Positions 43,465-52,601 of a stretch of DNA of 64,000 bases are shown here, in pieces. The stretch lies in contig CAWGPP010000006.1 of assembly GCA_963824545.1 (NCBI GenBank), positions 248,001-312,000 on the forward strand. Reading direction: 5' to 3'. Under the pieces are notes generated by a model that had not been told where the DNA came from, did no database searches, and saw nothing but the letters and a program-made list of their open reading frames with translations. The number at the start of each line of letters is the position of its first letter. Position 1 is the first letter of the stretch. A program made the translations under genes and the position numbers. The DNA is from Bog-532 sp963824545 (GTDB lineage Bacteria > Actinomycetota > Actinomycetes > Streptosporangiales > Streptosporangiaceae).

Positions 43465-44444
43465 CAGCGGCTGTGTACCTGAGCGCGGAAATACTTGTCG
43501 TACAGGTTCTCGATCGCGTCCAGCGCCGGCTGGCTCAGCGGCGGCAGGCCGGCGGCCGCGGAGTTCTGCCGGGCCTGGCCGGCGTGGCGCGCTCCCGGGA
43601 TGACGGTGCTCACCCCGGGCTGCTGGATCACCCACCGCAGCGCCGTCTGCGCGGCCGTCGCGCCCGGCAGGGCCAGCGCGGCGAACTCGTGCGCGGCGTC
43701 GACCCCGGCCTCGTAGTCGACGCCGGAGAACGTCTCCCCGACGTCGAACGCCTCGCCGTGCCGGTTGTAGGACCGGTGGTCATCGGTCGCGAAGGCGGTG
43801 TCCCGGGTGTACCGGCCGGACAGCAGCCCGGAGGCGAGCGGTACCCGGGCGATGATGCCGACCCCGGCCGCGGCCGCGGCCGGCAGGACCTCGTCCAGCG
43901 GCTTGCGCCGGAACGCGTTGAGGATGATCTGCACGGTGGCGGTGCCCGGGCGCGCGATCGCGGTGAGCGCCTCCGCGCACGTCTCCACGCTGACCCCGTA
44001 GGCCGCGATGCGCTCCTCGCCGACCAGCGTGTCGAGCGCGTCGAAGACCGCGCCGGAGGAGTACACCGGGCTGGGCGGGCAGTGCAGCTGGACCAGGTCG
44101 AGCGTGTCCACGCCCAGGTTGACGCGGGAACGGTCGGTCCACGCGCGGAAGTTCTCCAGCGTGTAGTTTTCCGGCACCTGGTCGACGCGCCGGCCCATCT
44201 TCGTGGCCACCGTGACGCCCCCGCCGGCGTTGCCGGCGATGAACCGGCCGATCACGCGCTCGCTGCGCCCGTCGCCGTAGACGTCGGCGGTGTCGAGGAA
44301 GGTGACGCCCGACTCGACGGCCGCGTGCAGCACGGCCAGCGCGTCGTCGTCGCTAACGTTGCCCCAGTCCGCGCCGAGCTGCCACGTGCCGAGCCCGACG
44401 ACCGAGACCGGCCTGCCTGTCCTGCCGAGAACCCGCTGCTCCAC
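43461..44444 (-). CDS. Aldo/keto reductase
   Basis: This 327-residue NADPH-dependent reductase has the AKR barrel motifs: LGRTGRPVSVVGLGTWQLG, the catalytic Asp/Tyr segment FLDTADVYGDGRSE, Lys in VATKMGRR, His in LVQLHCPP, and the cofactor segment LRWVIQQPGVSTVIPGARH near the C-terminus. It resembles the oxidoreductase group with broad carbonyl substrates. The GTG at 44444 is preferred because TAGGAT (44453-44458 on the minus strand) lies 8 nt upstream. It is divergent from the quinone oxidoreductase at 44524 and coupled to the small gene downstream. Confidence 0.92.
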   Translation of the reverse strand: MEQRVLGRTGRPVSVVGLGTWQLGADWGNVSDDDALAVLHAAVESGVTFLDTADVYGDGRSERVIGRFIAGNAGGGVTVATKMGRRVDQVPENYTLENFRAWTDRSRVNLGVDTLDLVQLHCPPSPVYSSGAVFDALDTLVGEERIAAYGVSVETCAEALTAIARPGTATVQIILNAFRRKPLDEVLPAAAAAGVGIIARVPLASGLLSGRYTRDTAFATDDHRSYNRHGEAFDVGETFSGVDYEAGVDAAHEFAALALPGATAAQTALRWVIQQPGVSTVIPGARHAGQARQNSAAAGLPPLSQPALDAIENLYDKYFRAQVHSRW

Positions 44445-44523
44445 GACTCGCGATCCTACCGAATGGCCGCTGGTGCGAGGATGAGCAGTGCAGCCGCGTA
44501 CCTGACCAGCCGAGGAGGACACC

Positions 44524-45513
44524 ATGAAGGCCGCGCTCTATGACTCCACCGGGTCGGCCCGGGACGTGCTCAAGGTGACCGAGGTGGAGCGGCCCGAGCC
44601 CGGCCCGGGCGAGGTCCGGGTCCGCGTCGAGGTGTCGGGGATCAACCCGACCGACGTCAAGTCGCGCAGCGGGGCGACCCCGCGCCCGATCGACGGGTTC
44701 CAGATCCCGGATCACGACGGCGCCGGTGTGATCGACGCGGTGGGCGCCGGAGTGGACCCGGCCCGGATCGGCCAGCGGGTGTGGCTGTTCACGGCCGCGG
44801 CCGGCCAGAAGTGGGGCACCGCGGCCGAGTGGACCGTGGTCCCGCAGCGCCAGGCGGTGCCGATGCCGGACGGCGCCGGCCTGGAGCTGGGCGCGAGCCT
44901 GGGCGTGCCGGCCATCACCGCGCACCGCTGCGTGTTCGCGGACGGGCCAGTGGCGGGCAAGACCGTGCTCGTCACCGGCGGCGCCGGCGCGGTCGGGCAC
45001 TTCGCCATCGAGCTGGCCAAGCGGGCCGGGGCGCGCGTCGTCACCACGGTCAGCGGGCCGGAGAAGGCGGAGCTGGCCCGGGAGGCCGGCGCGGATCTGG
45101 TGCTGAACTACCGCGAGCAGGACGTGGCCGGGCAGGTACGGTCGTTCGCGGGCGGGCCGGTGGACCGCATTATCGAGGTGGGGCTGGCCGCCAACCTGCA
45201 GACGGATCTCGCGATCAGCGGCCCGCAGACCGTGGTCGTCGCGTACGCGGCGGCCCCCCCGGATCCGGTGCTGCCGGTGCGCGCCTGCATGACCGCGAAC
45301 GTGACGCTGCGGTTCGTTCTGCTGTTCACGCTCCCGGCGCAGGCCGTGGACGAGGCGGTCGCCGGAATCACCGACGCGCTGCGCGCCGGAGACTTGTCGC
45401 CATTGCCGGCCCATCGTTTCGGTCTCGACGATATCGCCGCCGCGCATGAGGCCGTCGAGAACGGCGTCACCGGCAAGGTATTCGTCGTGGCCGGGGATTC
45501 GCCGGGCCGGTGA
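44524..45513 (+). CDS. NADPH:quinone reductase-like zinc-independent dehydrogenase
   Basis: This 329-residue medium-chain dehydrogenase lacks the zinc ligands of alcohol dehydrogenases. It begins MKAALYDSTGSARDVLKVTE and has VSGINPTDVKSRSG, PDHDGAGVIDAVGAGVD and the cofactor motif LVTGGAGAVGHFAIELAK. These place it in the quinone oxidoreductase subgroup. The ATG has a GAGGA site. It lies head-to-head with the aldo/keto reductase; joint redox detoxification is a reasonable guess. Confidence 0.92.
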   Translation: MKAALYDSTGSARDVLKVTEVERPEPGPGEVRVRVEVSGINPTDVKSRSGATPRPIDGFQIPDHDGAGVIDAVGAGVDPARIGQRVWLFTAAAGQKWGTAAEWTVVPQRQAVPMPDGAGLELGASLGVPAITAHRCVFADGPVAGKTVLVTGGAGAVGHFAIELAKRAGARVVTTVSGPEKAELAREAGADLVLNYREQDVAGQVRSFAGGPVDRIIEVGLAANLQTDLAISGPQTVVVAYAAAPPDPVLPVRACMTANVTLRFVLLFTLPAQAVDEAVAGITDALRAGDLSPLPAHRFGLDDIAAAHEAVENGVTGKVFVVAGDSPGR

Positions 45514-45514
45514 A

Positions 45515-45751
45515 TTACTTGGGACCGTAAATACCGGTGTTTTTGGTTCCGCCGAAGAAGATCTTCGTGCCCAGCCGGTCCTTCCGCCCGGTGCCGCCGC
45601 AGCGTCGGCAGCGGCGGTGGGCGTAGCCGTAGACGCTGCCGAAGTGCCGGCCGGTCGACTTGCACACCGGGCAGCGCTTGAGCGGGTGGATTCGGAGGGA
45701 CACCAGGTAGCCGCCCCCCAGGATCAAGGCAATGACGATGAGCGTGGCCAT
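45515..45751 (-). CDS. Small membrane protein with paired CxxC zinc motifs
   Basis: This 78-residue protein has one N-terminal membrane span (MATLIVIALILGGGYLVSL). Two cysteine pairs follow (CPVCKSTGRHFG and CRRCGGTGRKDR) in the CxxCxGxG style of the DnaJ zinc-binding domain. The tail is basic. The start is the ATG with GGGAG upstream; a longer frame reaches 45961 but has no supporting features. Similar small zinc-motif proteins occur in actinobacteria; a chaperone-like or redox role is only a guess. Confidence 0.75.
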   Translation of the reverse strand: MATLIVIALILGGGYLVSLRIHPLKRCPVCKSTGRHFGSVYGYAHRRCRRCGGTGRKDRLGTKIFFGGTKNTGIYGPK

Positions 45752-45986
45752 GTGTGACTCCCGCCTGCTTCGCGCTCCGTGAACCCGTTCACCTGGGGCA
45801 TAAGCCGCAAATGACCCTAAAGCGCGCGGGCCGATACCGGCTAATTCCCCCGGCCGGGTACGTCCCCGTATTATTTGATGTAGACAGGTTAGACCCCTGT
45901 CATCTGAGATGAGAGCGATTTTAATTAGATAAGACGGGAGCGATTGTCTCAAATGACGCACCGGCCGCCCGGGTTAGGCGCGGCGC
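45752..45986. other. AT-rich intergenic region
   Basis: No gene is seen. The sequence from 45,870 to 45,955 is unusually AT-rich for this genome and contains GAGCGATT twice; it probably holds the promoter of the zinc-motif gene. Confidence 0.4.
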
Positions 45987-46739
45987 CTACCGGTAGGCGC
46001 CGAACGCGAGCTTGACCGCGAGGGCCAGCCCGGCCAGGGCCACGACAATCCGCAATCCCGGGGCGGGCATCCGGCGGACGATTTTCGGCCCGGTCCAGCC
46101 GCCAATAAGGAAACCCGCCGCCAGCGGGACAACGAATGCCCACCGCACCGGCGCGAAGATGGCGAAGCCGGCCGCGGCGACGAAATTGGCGAGCCCGCTG
46201 ACGACGTTCTTGATCGCGTTGACCCGGGCCAGGGTCTCTTCGACCATCATGCCGAGCACGGCGAGCAGCAGCACCCCGCCGCCGGCGCCGAAGTACCCCA
46301 CGTAGACCGCCGCCCCGAACAGGGCCACGGACGCGGCGATGCTCCGCTCGCCCTCCGGCCGGGGCGAGAGCCGCTTGATCCGCGGCTGGATGACGAGCAG
46401 CACGGATGCGCCCGCGATCAGGAACGGCACGACGAGCTGGAACGTCTGCGCTGGGGCCAGCAGCAGGATCGCCGCGCCCGCCGCGCCCCCCAGCGCCGTC
46501 AGCGTGCCGAACCGGCGGACCCGTGGGCCCTGCCCGGCCAGCTCCGGCCGCGACCCGGCCGCCGACCCCGCCCCGGTCAGCACCAGGGACACCGTGTTGG
46601 TCACGTTGGCCACCAGCGGCGGCAGGCCGAGCGCGAGCAGGACCGGGTAGGACACCAGCGACGCCAGGCTCATCACGGTGCTCATGATCCCGGCCGCGAT
46701 GCCCGCCGCCAGCAGCACGAGCGCGTGGGTGAGGGTCAT
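45987..46739 (-). CDS. TauE/SafE-family membrane permease
   Basis: This 250-residue protein has seven to eight hydrophobic spans in the TauE/SafE (sulfite exporter-like) pattern. The first half contains LVLLAAGIAAGIMSTVMSLA and NVTNTVSLVLTGAGSAAG. The second half contains GYFGAGGGVLLLAVLGMM and NAIKNVVSGLANFVAAAGF. The repeated N-T/K-N motifs are typical. The ATG at 46739 lies 10 nt after the stop of the P450 remnant. The transported anion cannot be predicted. Confidence 0.9.
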   Translation of the reverse strand: MTLTHALVLLAAGIAAGIMSTVMSLASLVSYPVLLALGLPPLVANVTNTVSLVLTGAGSAAGSRPELAGQGPRVRRFGTLTALGGAAGAAILLLAPAQTFQLVVPFLIAGASVLLVIQPRIKRLSPRPEGERSIAASVALFGAAVYVGYFGAGGGVLLLAVLGMMVEETLARVNAIKNVVSGLANFVAAAGFAIFAPVRWAFVVPLAAGFLIGGWTGPKIVRRMPAPGLRIVVALAGLALAVKLAFGAYR

Positions 46740-46749
46740 GCCCCGGGAA

Positions 46750-47070
46750 TCAGCCCCAGCGCAGCGGCAGGGCGTTGATCCCGTAGATGCCCTCCACGCC
46801 GCCGAGCTGGGCCGGGCCGTCCAGTGCCAGCCCCGGCATGCGCGGGGCCAGGAACGCCAGCGCCTCCTCCAGCTCACCACGGGCCAGGTTGGCGCCGAGG
46901 CAGAAGTGCGCCCCCGCGCCGAAGGTCAGCAGCCGGCCGTCCCGCTCGGCGGTGATGTCGCACAGCCGCTGCGCGCGCGCCTCGGCCAGCTGCCGGTGAT
47001 AGTGATCGGCGGAGAAGTCGGGGGCGGTGTAATCGAACACCGGGAGGTCGAGATCGGTCACCGTGGTCAT
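46750..47070 (-). pseudogene. Cytochrome P450 shortened by an in-frame internal deletion
   Basis: The 106-codon frame joins the first ~35 residues of a P450 (MTTVTDLDLPVFDYTAPDFS, YHRQLAEARAQ) directly to its last ~65 (DITAERDGRLLTFGAGAHFC, LGANLARGELEEAL). The heme-ligand cysteine loop FGAGAHFCLG is kept, but the I-helix and the ExxR region are gone. Roughly 300 residues are missing relative to the usual ~400. It cannot be a working monooxygenase. The clean fusion without a frameshift suggests a single deletion. It stands just before the TauE-like gene in the same direction. Confidence 0.88.
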
Positions 47071-47334
47071 GACATGCCGACCCTAACGCGCCGCGCGGGC
47101 GCTGCCTAGCAGGTGACGGGTGGAGCCGTCGCGCATCCGTGTGTACGGCGGGTCTTCAGACCCATCAGGTCCCTTCCTTTCCGTTCGGTTATCTTCCCGT
47201 GCAAACAGCACCCGTCTCAATATGCGCCGGACCGGGGCGCCCGCTTAACATCCGGGGCCGCCGTGGGCGATCATGGTGGCGCCCGGGCCGGCCAGCCGGC
47301 CGCGGACCGGGCCGGTACCGGACGAGGAGGACCA

Positions 47335-47664
47335 ATGATCTTCATCACCGCCAAGTTCCTGGTGCGTCCCGAGGACGCCGACCGCTGGCCTGAGATCTCC
47401 CGCGATTTCACCCAGGCGACGCGGAGTGAGCCTGGCTGTATGTGGTTCGACTGGTCCCGCAGCCTGGCGAACCCCGCGGAGTACGTCCTGGTCGAAGCGT
47501 TTCGTGACCAGGACGCGGGGGTCGCGCACGTCACGTCGGCGCACTTCAAGGAGGCGCAGCAGACGCTGCCGCCGCACCTGGCCGCCACCCCCAAGATCGT
47601 CAACGTGACGGTCGAGCAGGACGGCTGGTCCGAGCTCGGCGAGATGGCGGTGCCCGGGAACTAG
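47335..47664 (+). CDS. Antibiotic biosynthesis monooxygenase (ABM) domain protein
   Basis: This 109-residue protein is a single ABM/YgiN-like ferredoxin-fold domain. It begins MIFITAKFLVRPEDADRW and has SEPGCMWFDWSRSLANPAEY followed by VLVEAFRDQDAGVAHVTSAHF, the conserved core with its paired histidines. Relatives are quinol monooxygenases or heme-degrading-like enzymes acting without cofactors. The ATG has GAGGAGGA directly upstream. Its last ~10 codons are part of the direct repeat that also occurs at 52569. Confidence 0.88.
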   Translation: MIFITAKFLVRPEDADRWPEISRDFTQATRSEPGCMWFDWSRSLANPAEYVLVEAFRDQDAGVAHVTSAHFKEAQQTLPPHLAATPKIVNVTVEQDGWSELGEMAVPGN

Positions 47665-47675
47665 CCGCGGACTAG
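47641..47675 (+). repeat. Left copy of a 33-35-bp imperfect direct repeat flanking the mobile block
   Basis: The stretch from GAGATGGCGG to CCGCGGACTAG matches 52569-52601 with a 2-base gap and one substitution. Here it spans the end of the ABM gene; the other copy lies next to the trmH-type gene. Confidence 0.85.
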
Positions 47676-49060
47676 TGCGCAGCGGGCAGCCGCGGCACAG
47701 AACGCCGAAGGTAGCGACGCGGGTGCGGCTCAAGCCGACGGTGTGCCCGGCCGGGCAGGTGACCATGCCGGCCTGCTCGTCCACGGTGAAGTCGTCGACG
47801 GTGAACCCGCCCTAGACAGCGGGGCGCAGAGGCCTGGGCTTGATCACCGACTGGTGATGGCCTTCTAGATCGCATCACGCAGGTCACCGCTGCCGTAAGC
47901 GGAGTCGCCGTAACAGGCCAGCGGGTCACCGCCGACGCCGTTGTCACCGACACTGCCGCTGCTGGCACCGGGGGTTGCGCCGGCACCGGCGGCCAGGAAC
48001 TCCTCCGCCACCGCCGGGTCGGAGTTCTCCTGCTCGGCAGCCCGGGTTAACTTCTCATCGGTGATGATACCGGTCTCGGGGTCGGCGGCCAGCTACGCCC
48101 GGTAGCTGTCTCTGCGGGCCTCGGGCGACTTGCGGGTGTGCCGGGCCTCAGAGTCCACGGTGGAAATGATCCGGTCTTCGGCGACTTTGCGGGCGATCCG
48201 CCACAGCCCGTCCCGGTCATCAGAGACTTCCGCGGGCTAGACATCCTGACCGGCGACCAGGGCCAGCAGCGCCAGAGCGCAGGCGCAAGCTCATACAGGC
48301 GACGGCCTTCCAGCGCAGCCACAGGGTGTTCGCGTCGTTGACTAGCGCGGACACCAGTGACTCCTTCGAACGGGGATCATCCCAGTAGATCTTAGGCTTG
48401 CCGGGCTCAGCGTAGTCGTGGACCGTGCACACATGCGAGATCTGGTACGCCGCGCCGGGCACCTCCAGGGCCACCTTGCGGATGGCGGAGACCAGCTCGG
48501 TGACGGTATCCTGGGTGGCCACCGCATCGGCCAGCTAGTGGAGTCCACCGCCCCCCGCCGGCTCCTCAACACCCGGTCTCCTCGATCACCTTCCTCACCG
48601 CGTCGTTCACCCGGTGCGACCGCTTCGACTTCGCGATATGGTTCCGACAGTACACCAGCGACGACGGGTCGAACCCCGCATCGGCCAGCGACAACCCGGT
48701 CGCCACCTTACACAGCACATCGAACTGGACCGCCTCGGCGGTCTCCCGGTCCGAGAAATCATGCAGCACCTGCAGGGTCAGCACCGCCGCCATCTGGGTG
48801 CCGGCAGCGACGGCCGGAACACCCCCGGCGCGGAGAACAGGTCAGCGTAATCAGCGTCCGGGAACATCTCGGCTCGGTGCGCGGCCAGGAACGCGAACAT
48901 GCTGCCTGCCGGGACCAGGTGCCAGGCCAGCGCCGCAGCGTCCAGTAACTCCCCGCCTGCCCGCTCGAAGCCCTGCATGACTAAATCATCCCAGATACTG
49001 GAACACCGGCCAAGCACGCCAAATGAGCGGCCCGGGCTTTTCAGCAGGCTCCTAGCCCGA
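47676..49060 (-). pseudogene. Decayed IS1182-family transposase
   Basis: Reading right to left on the minus strand, family segments appear in order but in different frames and with stops. They are MQGFERAGGELLDAAALAWH; ADYADLFSAPGVFRPSLPA; MAAVLTLQVLHDFSDRETAE; RNHIAKSKRSHRVNDAV; TQDTVTELVSAIRKVALEVP; VSALVNDANTLWLRW; a RIARKVAEDRIISTVDSEAR-like piece; and finally CPAGHTVGLSRTRVATFGVL. This is the order of actinobacterial IS1182 transposases. The C-terminal part is missing, cut at the ABM-side direct repeat. At least four stops or shifts make it non-functional. Confidence 0.85.
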
Positions 49061-49439
49061 GTTTCCAATGATCATGGGTGCGCCGGGTTAAACCGGCATG
49101 GAGGAGGAGATGGAAGAGCTCTACGCCGAAGGGCTAGCGACCCGCGGCGGCCCCGAGTCATGCGTGGCGTCCCGTGAGGGGCGTGGCGAAGCGTTGGCAG
49201 GGGCACGCGTAGGCCGGGCTATTGAGCCGCGAAATGTGAATCCGGGGTGCTGACGCTGTCCATGAAGCGGAAGGCAACACTGCTGGCGGCGCTAGCGCGA
49301 GCCGCCAGGGACCCCGCGCGGTCAGAGAACCAGGGCATGTGCGGAACCTCCATGCGCGAGAACCGGGAGAGCCTGTGCCCGCCCGTCCGCGTGGTCTGCG
49401 GGCGGGCCGCCCAGGGAACGCTGAGGCGGTAATCCTGGG

Positions 49440-50909
49440 ATGAACGGTCATGGGCAGTCGGATCGCTCCGTAGTACCTGCGAACCCGCCGAACAAGGCTG
49501 CGGCTGCGGAGGCGGGGGAGGAAAGGGAGCGAACCGTGGGGAACACGGGCAGTGAAACACGCCCCGGACGCAGCGCCGGAGAAGGCGTGTCAAGCGAGCT
49601 GGACCGTGTGCGGCAAGTGGCACGACGAGACAAGGATGCGCGGTTCACCGCGCTGCTGCACCATGTCAGCGTGCACCGGCTGATGCTGGCGTTTGAGGAC
49701 CTCAACCCGAGGGCGGCGGCTGGCATTGACGGTGTGACCTGGCGGGAGTACGAGCAGAACCTGCAGGAGAACCTGCGGGACCTGCACGGGCGGGTGCAGT
49801 CAGGGCGCTACCGGGCGAGTCCGTCAAGGCGCGTGTACATCCCGAAGGCGGACGGGCGGCAAAGGCTGCTCGCCATCGCGTCGCTGGAAGACAAGATCGT
49901 CCAGCGGGCCGTCACCGAGGTGCTGAACGCGGTGTTCGAGGCGGATTTCCGGGAGTTCTCCTACGGGTTCCGGCAGGGGCGCAGCCCGCACAAGGCGCTG
50001 GACGCGCTGGCGGCCGGGATCTACCGGAAGAGGGTGAACTGGGTGCTGGACGCGGATATCCGCGACTTCTTCGGCAGTCTTGACCGGGACTGGCTGGCGA
50101 GGTTTCTCCGGCACCGGATCGCGGATGAAAGGGTCCTGCGGCTGATCGGCAAGTGGCTGGCCGCAGGAGTCATCGAAGAAGGGCAGTGGTCGGACACGGG
50201 GCGGGGGTCACCGCAGGGGGCATCGGTATAGCCGCTGCTCGCGAACGTGTACCTGCACCACGTCCTGGACTTGTGGGCCGGCTGGTGGCGGAAGCGGCAT
50301 GCGCGCGGGAACGTGATCATCGTGCGCTTCGCGGACGACTTCATCGTCGGGTTCGAGTACCAGGATGACGCCGAGAGGTTACTGGAAGGGCTGCGCGAGC
50401 GATTCGCGAAGTTCAGCCTGGAACTGCACCCGGACAAAACCAGGCTGATCGAGTTCGGGCCGCACGCGGCCCGGCGGCGGGCAGCCTGGGGCGAGGGGAA
50501 GCCGGAGACGTTCTCGTTCCTGGGGTTCACGCACATCTGCGCGACCACCAGGAGCAGGCGGTTCTGGATCAGGCGGAAAACCGACACCAAAAGGCTGCGG
50601 GCGAAGCTGAAGCAGGCCAAGGCCGAGATCATGCAACGCCGGCACCTGCCCGTCCCCGAACAGGGGAGATGGCTGGCAAGCGTGGTAACCGGGCATCAGG
50701 CCTATTACGCCGTGCCCGGCAACTACGACGCGGTGCACGCCTTCCGCACCCAGGTAACCCGGCACTGGCACCACGCGCTGCGGCGCCGCAGCCAGAAAAC
50801 CCGGCTCACCTGGGTCAGGATGAACCGCCTCGTAACCCGCTGGCTGCCCCCGACCCGCATCGTGCACTCGTTCCCCGAACAGCGCTTCGCCGCCAGCCAC
50901 CCATGGTAG
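49440..50909 (+). pseudogene. ltrA: Group II intron reverse transcriptase/maturase with in-frame amber stop
   Basis: Read through, the frame gives ~489 residues. RT motifs are present: AGIDGVTWREYEQNL, VYIPKADGRQRLLAIASLED, FSYGFRQGRSPHKAL, DADIRDFFGSLDRDWL, GSPQGASV, RFADDFIVGF and the domain X region (LRRRSQKTRLTWVRMNRLV). A TAG at 50229-50231 stands where SPQGASV is normally followed by Ser then PLLANVYLH; TCG to TAG would explain it. The catalytic motif is FADD instead of the commoner YADD, which is tolerated in some lineages. No endonuclease domain follows. It is either dead or dependent on stop readthrough. Confidence 0.9.
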
Positions 50910-50942
50910 GAGCCCAGTGCGGTAATCCCGCTCGCTGGGATC
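50910..50942 (+). ncRNA. Group II intron domain V
   Basis: This 33-nt helix has the catalytic AGC triad at its base (GAGCCCAG paired with CTGGGATC), a distal stem TGCGG/CCCGC and a TAAT-type loop. It begins one base after the maturase stop codon. Confidence 0.85.
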
Positions 50943-51094
50943 TGCGCGGGGGGCCGCCCGCAAGGGCGGTTCCTACCGCGACTCTTCTGACTCTCGGGTG
51001 AGGTCCCAGCTGGCCCTTGGTTTGCCTGTTTTCCCTTGTGACACGCGCTTGCGGTGCTTGACTGCGCGTCTGGTGTGGCCTATGACCTAAATTC

Positions 51095-52568
51095 GTGGCG
51101 AGCCTGTACAAGAAGGTGATCAGCGGGAAGCCGTACTGGTACCTGCGCGAGATGGGCTGGGTGGACGGCAAGCCGAAGATGGTCTCCGAGCGGTACGTGG
51201 GCACCGCGGCCGATATCGAGGCGCTGCTGGACGCCCGCGAGGAACGGATGCTGCCCGAGCGGACCCGGCACCTGGACTTCGGCGCGGTGGCCGCCGCGTG
51301 GGGGCTGCTGGCCGACCTGGGCGTGGCCGCCGTCATCGATCAGGCGTGCGGGGGCAGGCCGCCGGGGCTGCCGCTGTCACCGGGCACCTACCTGGCGCTG
51401 GCCGCGCTGAACCGGGTGGTGGATCCGTGCTCCAAGCGGGCGTTCGCGGACTGGTGGCGCACCACGGCGGCGGACCGGTTCACCAAGATCCCGGTCTCGG
51501 CGCTGGATCACCGCCGGTTCTGGGACGCCATGCACGCGGTGCCGCTGGCCGCGCTGCCCCGGATCGAGGAGAAGCTGGCGGCCGCGGCGTGCGCCCGGTT
51601 CGGGCTGGACACCAGCTCGGTGGCGCTGGACATGACGAACTTCGCCACGTTCATCGACACCGGCAATACCAGGGCGCCGATCGCCCAGCGCGGCAAGGCC
51701 AAGCAGAAACGCGCGGACCTGCGGCTGGTCGGCCTCGGCCTGGTGGTCACCCGGGACGGCGGTGTCCCGCTGCTGTCCCATGCTTACCCCGGCAGCAAGC
51801 CCGACGTCACCCAGTTCCCGCAGATGATCCGGTCCTGGCCGCCCGGCACGCGGCCTGGCCGCCGCGGCCGGGCAGGACGGCACCGAGATGACCGTGGTCT
51901 TCGACGCCGGGCAGAACTCCGAGGCCAACTTCGCGCTGCTGGCGGGCACGAACCTGCACTACGTGGGCTCGGTGCCGGCCAGCGACTGCCGTGACCTGCT
52001 CGCCGTGCCCGCCTCCGCCCGCACCGTCGTCGATGCGGACCAGTTCGGCCAGCTGACCGCCTACGACACCCGCCGCGTCATCTACGGCGCCGAGCGCCGG
52101 GCGATCTTGACCCATTCCCCCGAGCTGCACCAGCATCAAGCCCGCGGCTTCGATGGCACCACGCTGGCCAAGGCCGCCCGGCAGCTGGACGAGCTGGCCG
52201 CCACCTTGGCCCGCGGCAAGACCCGCCGGGCCAGGGACAAGGTTGAGGCAGAGACCGCCAGATCACCCATGACGCCTGGGCCCGCCGCGTCATCACCTGG
52301 CAGCTGGACGGCGAAAAGCCCCGCGACCTGCGGCTGGCCTGGTCCATCGACGCCGCCGCGCGGGCCGCGCTGGAAGAGGAGATCTTCGGCAAGCACGTGC
52401 TGATCACCGACCACGACGACTGGCCCGCCGCCGAGGTCATCGCCGCCTACCGGTCCCAGTCCGAAGCCGAGTTCTCCTTCCGGCAGATGAAAGACCCGCA
52501 CGTGGTCTCGTTCTCCCCGATGTTCCACTGGACCGAGCACAACATCCACGTCCACGTCCTGACCTGCG
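51095..52568 (+). pseudogene. IS1634-type transposase, two frameshifts, truncated 3' end
   Basis: The frame starts GTG with ASLYKKVISGKPYWYLREMG and reads through LALAALNRVVDPCSKRAFAD and SVALDMTNFATFIDTGNT (first catalytic Asp). One extra base near 51856 shifts to MTVVFDAGQNSEANFALLAG. One missing base near 52261 shifts to VITWQLDGEKPRDLRLAWS and AAYRSQSEAEFSFRQMKDPH (catalytic Glu). The match ends at NIHVHVLTC, where the right direct repeat begins; the last ~60 residues are absent. The DDE-type IS1634 assignment rests on these motifs. Confidence 0.88.
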
Positions 52569-52601
52569 GAGATGGCGGCCCGGGAACCAGCCGCGGACTA
52601 G
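52569..52601 (+). repeat. Right copy of the 33-35-bp direct repeat flanking the mobile block
   Basis: It matches 47641-47675 except for a 2-base gap and one C/T change. It lies exactly between the truncated IS1634-type frame and the stop codon of the trmH-type gene. Confidence 0.85.

Larger units (their letters stand above)
49078..50982 (+). mobile_element. Group II intron
   Basis: The element starts with GTGCGCC, the usual 5' end of group II introns, and continues through ~360 nt of structured leader to the reverse-transcriptase frame. Directly after that frame lies domain V (50910-50942), and a domain VI-like hairpin (GCCGCCC-GCAA-GGGCGGT followed by TCCTACCGCGAC) ends near 50982. No gene is restored by joining the flanks, which are IS1182 remnant on the left and IS1634-type sequence on the right. 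It probably inserted into an existing mobile element. Ends are inferred from consensus. Confidence 0.82.

Noticed and set aside
47113..47334. Upstream extension of the ABM-domain gene (183-codon frame)
   Set aside because: The family start and an excellent GAGGAGGA ribosome site are at 47335; the extension has no similarity.
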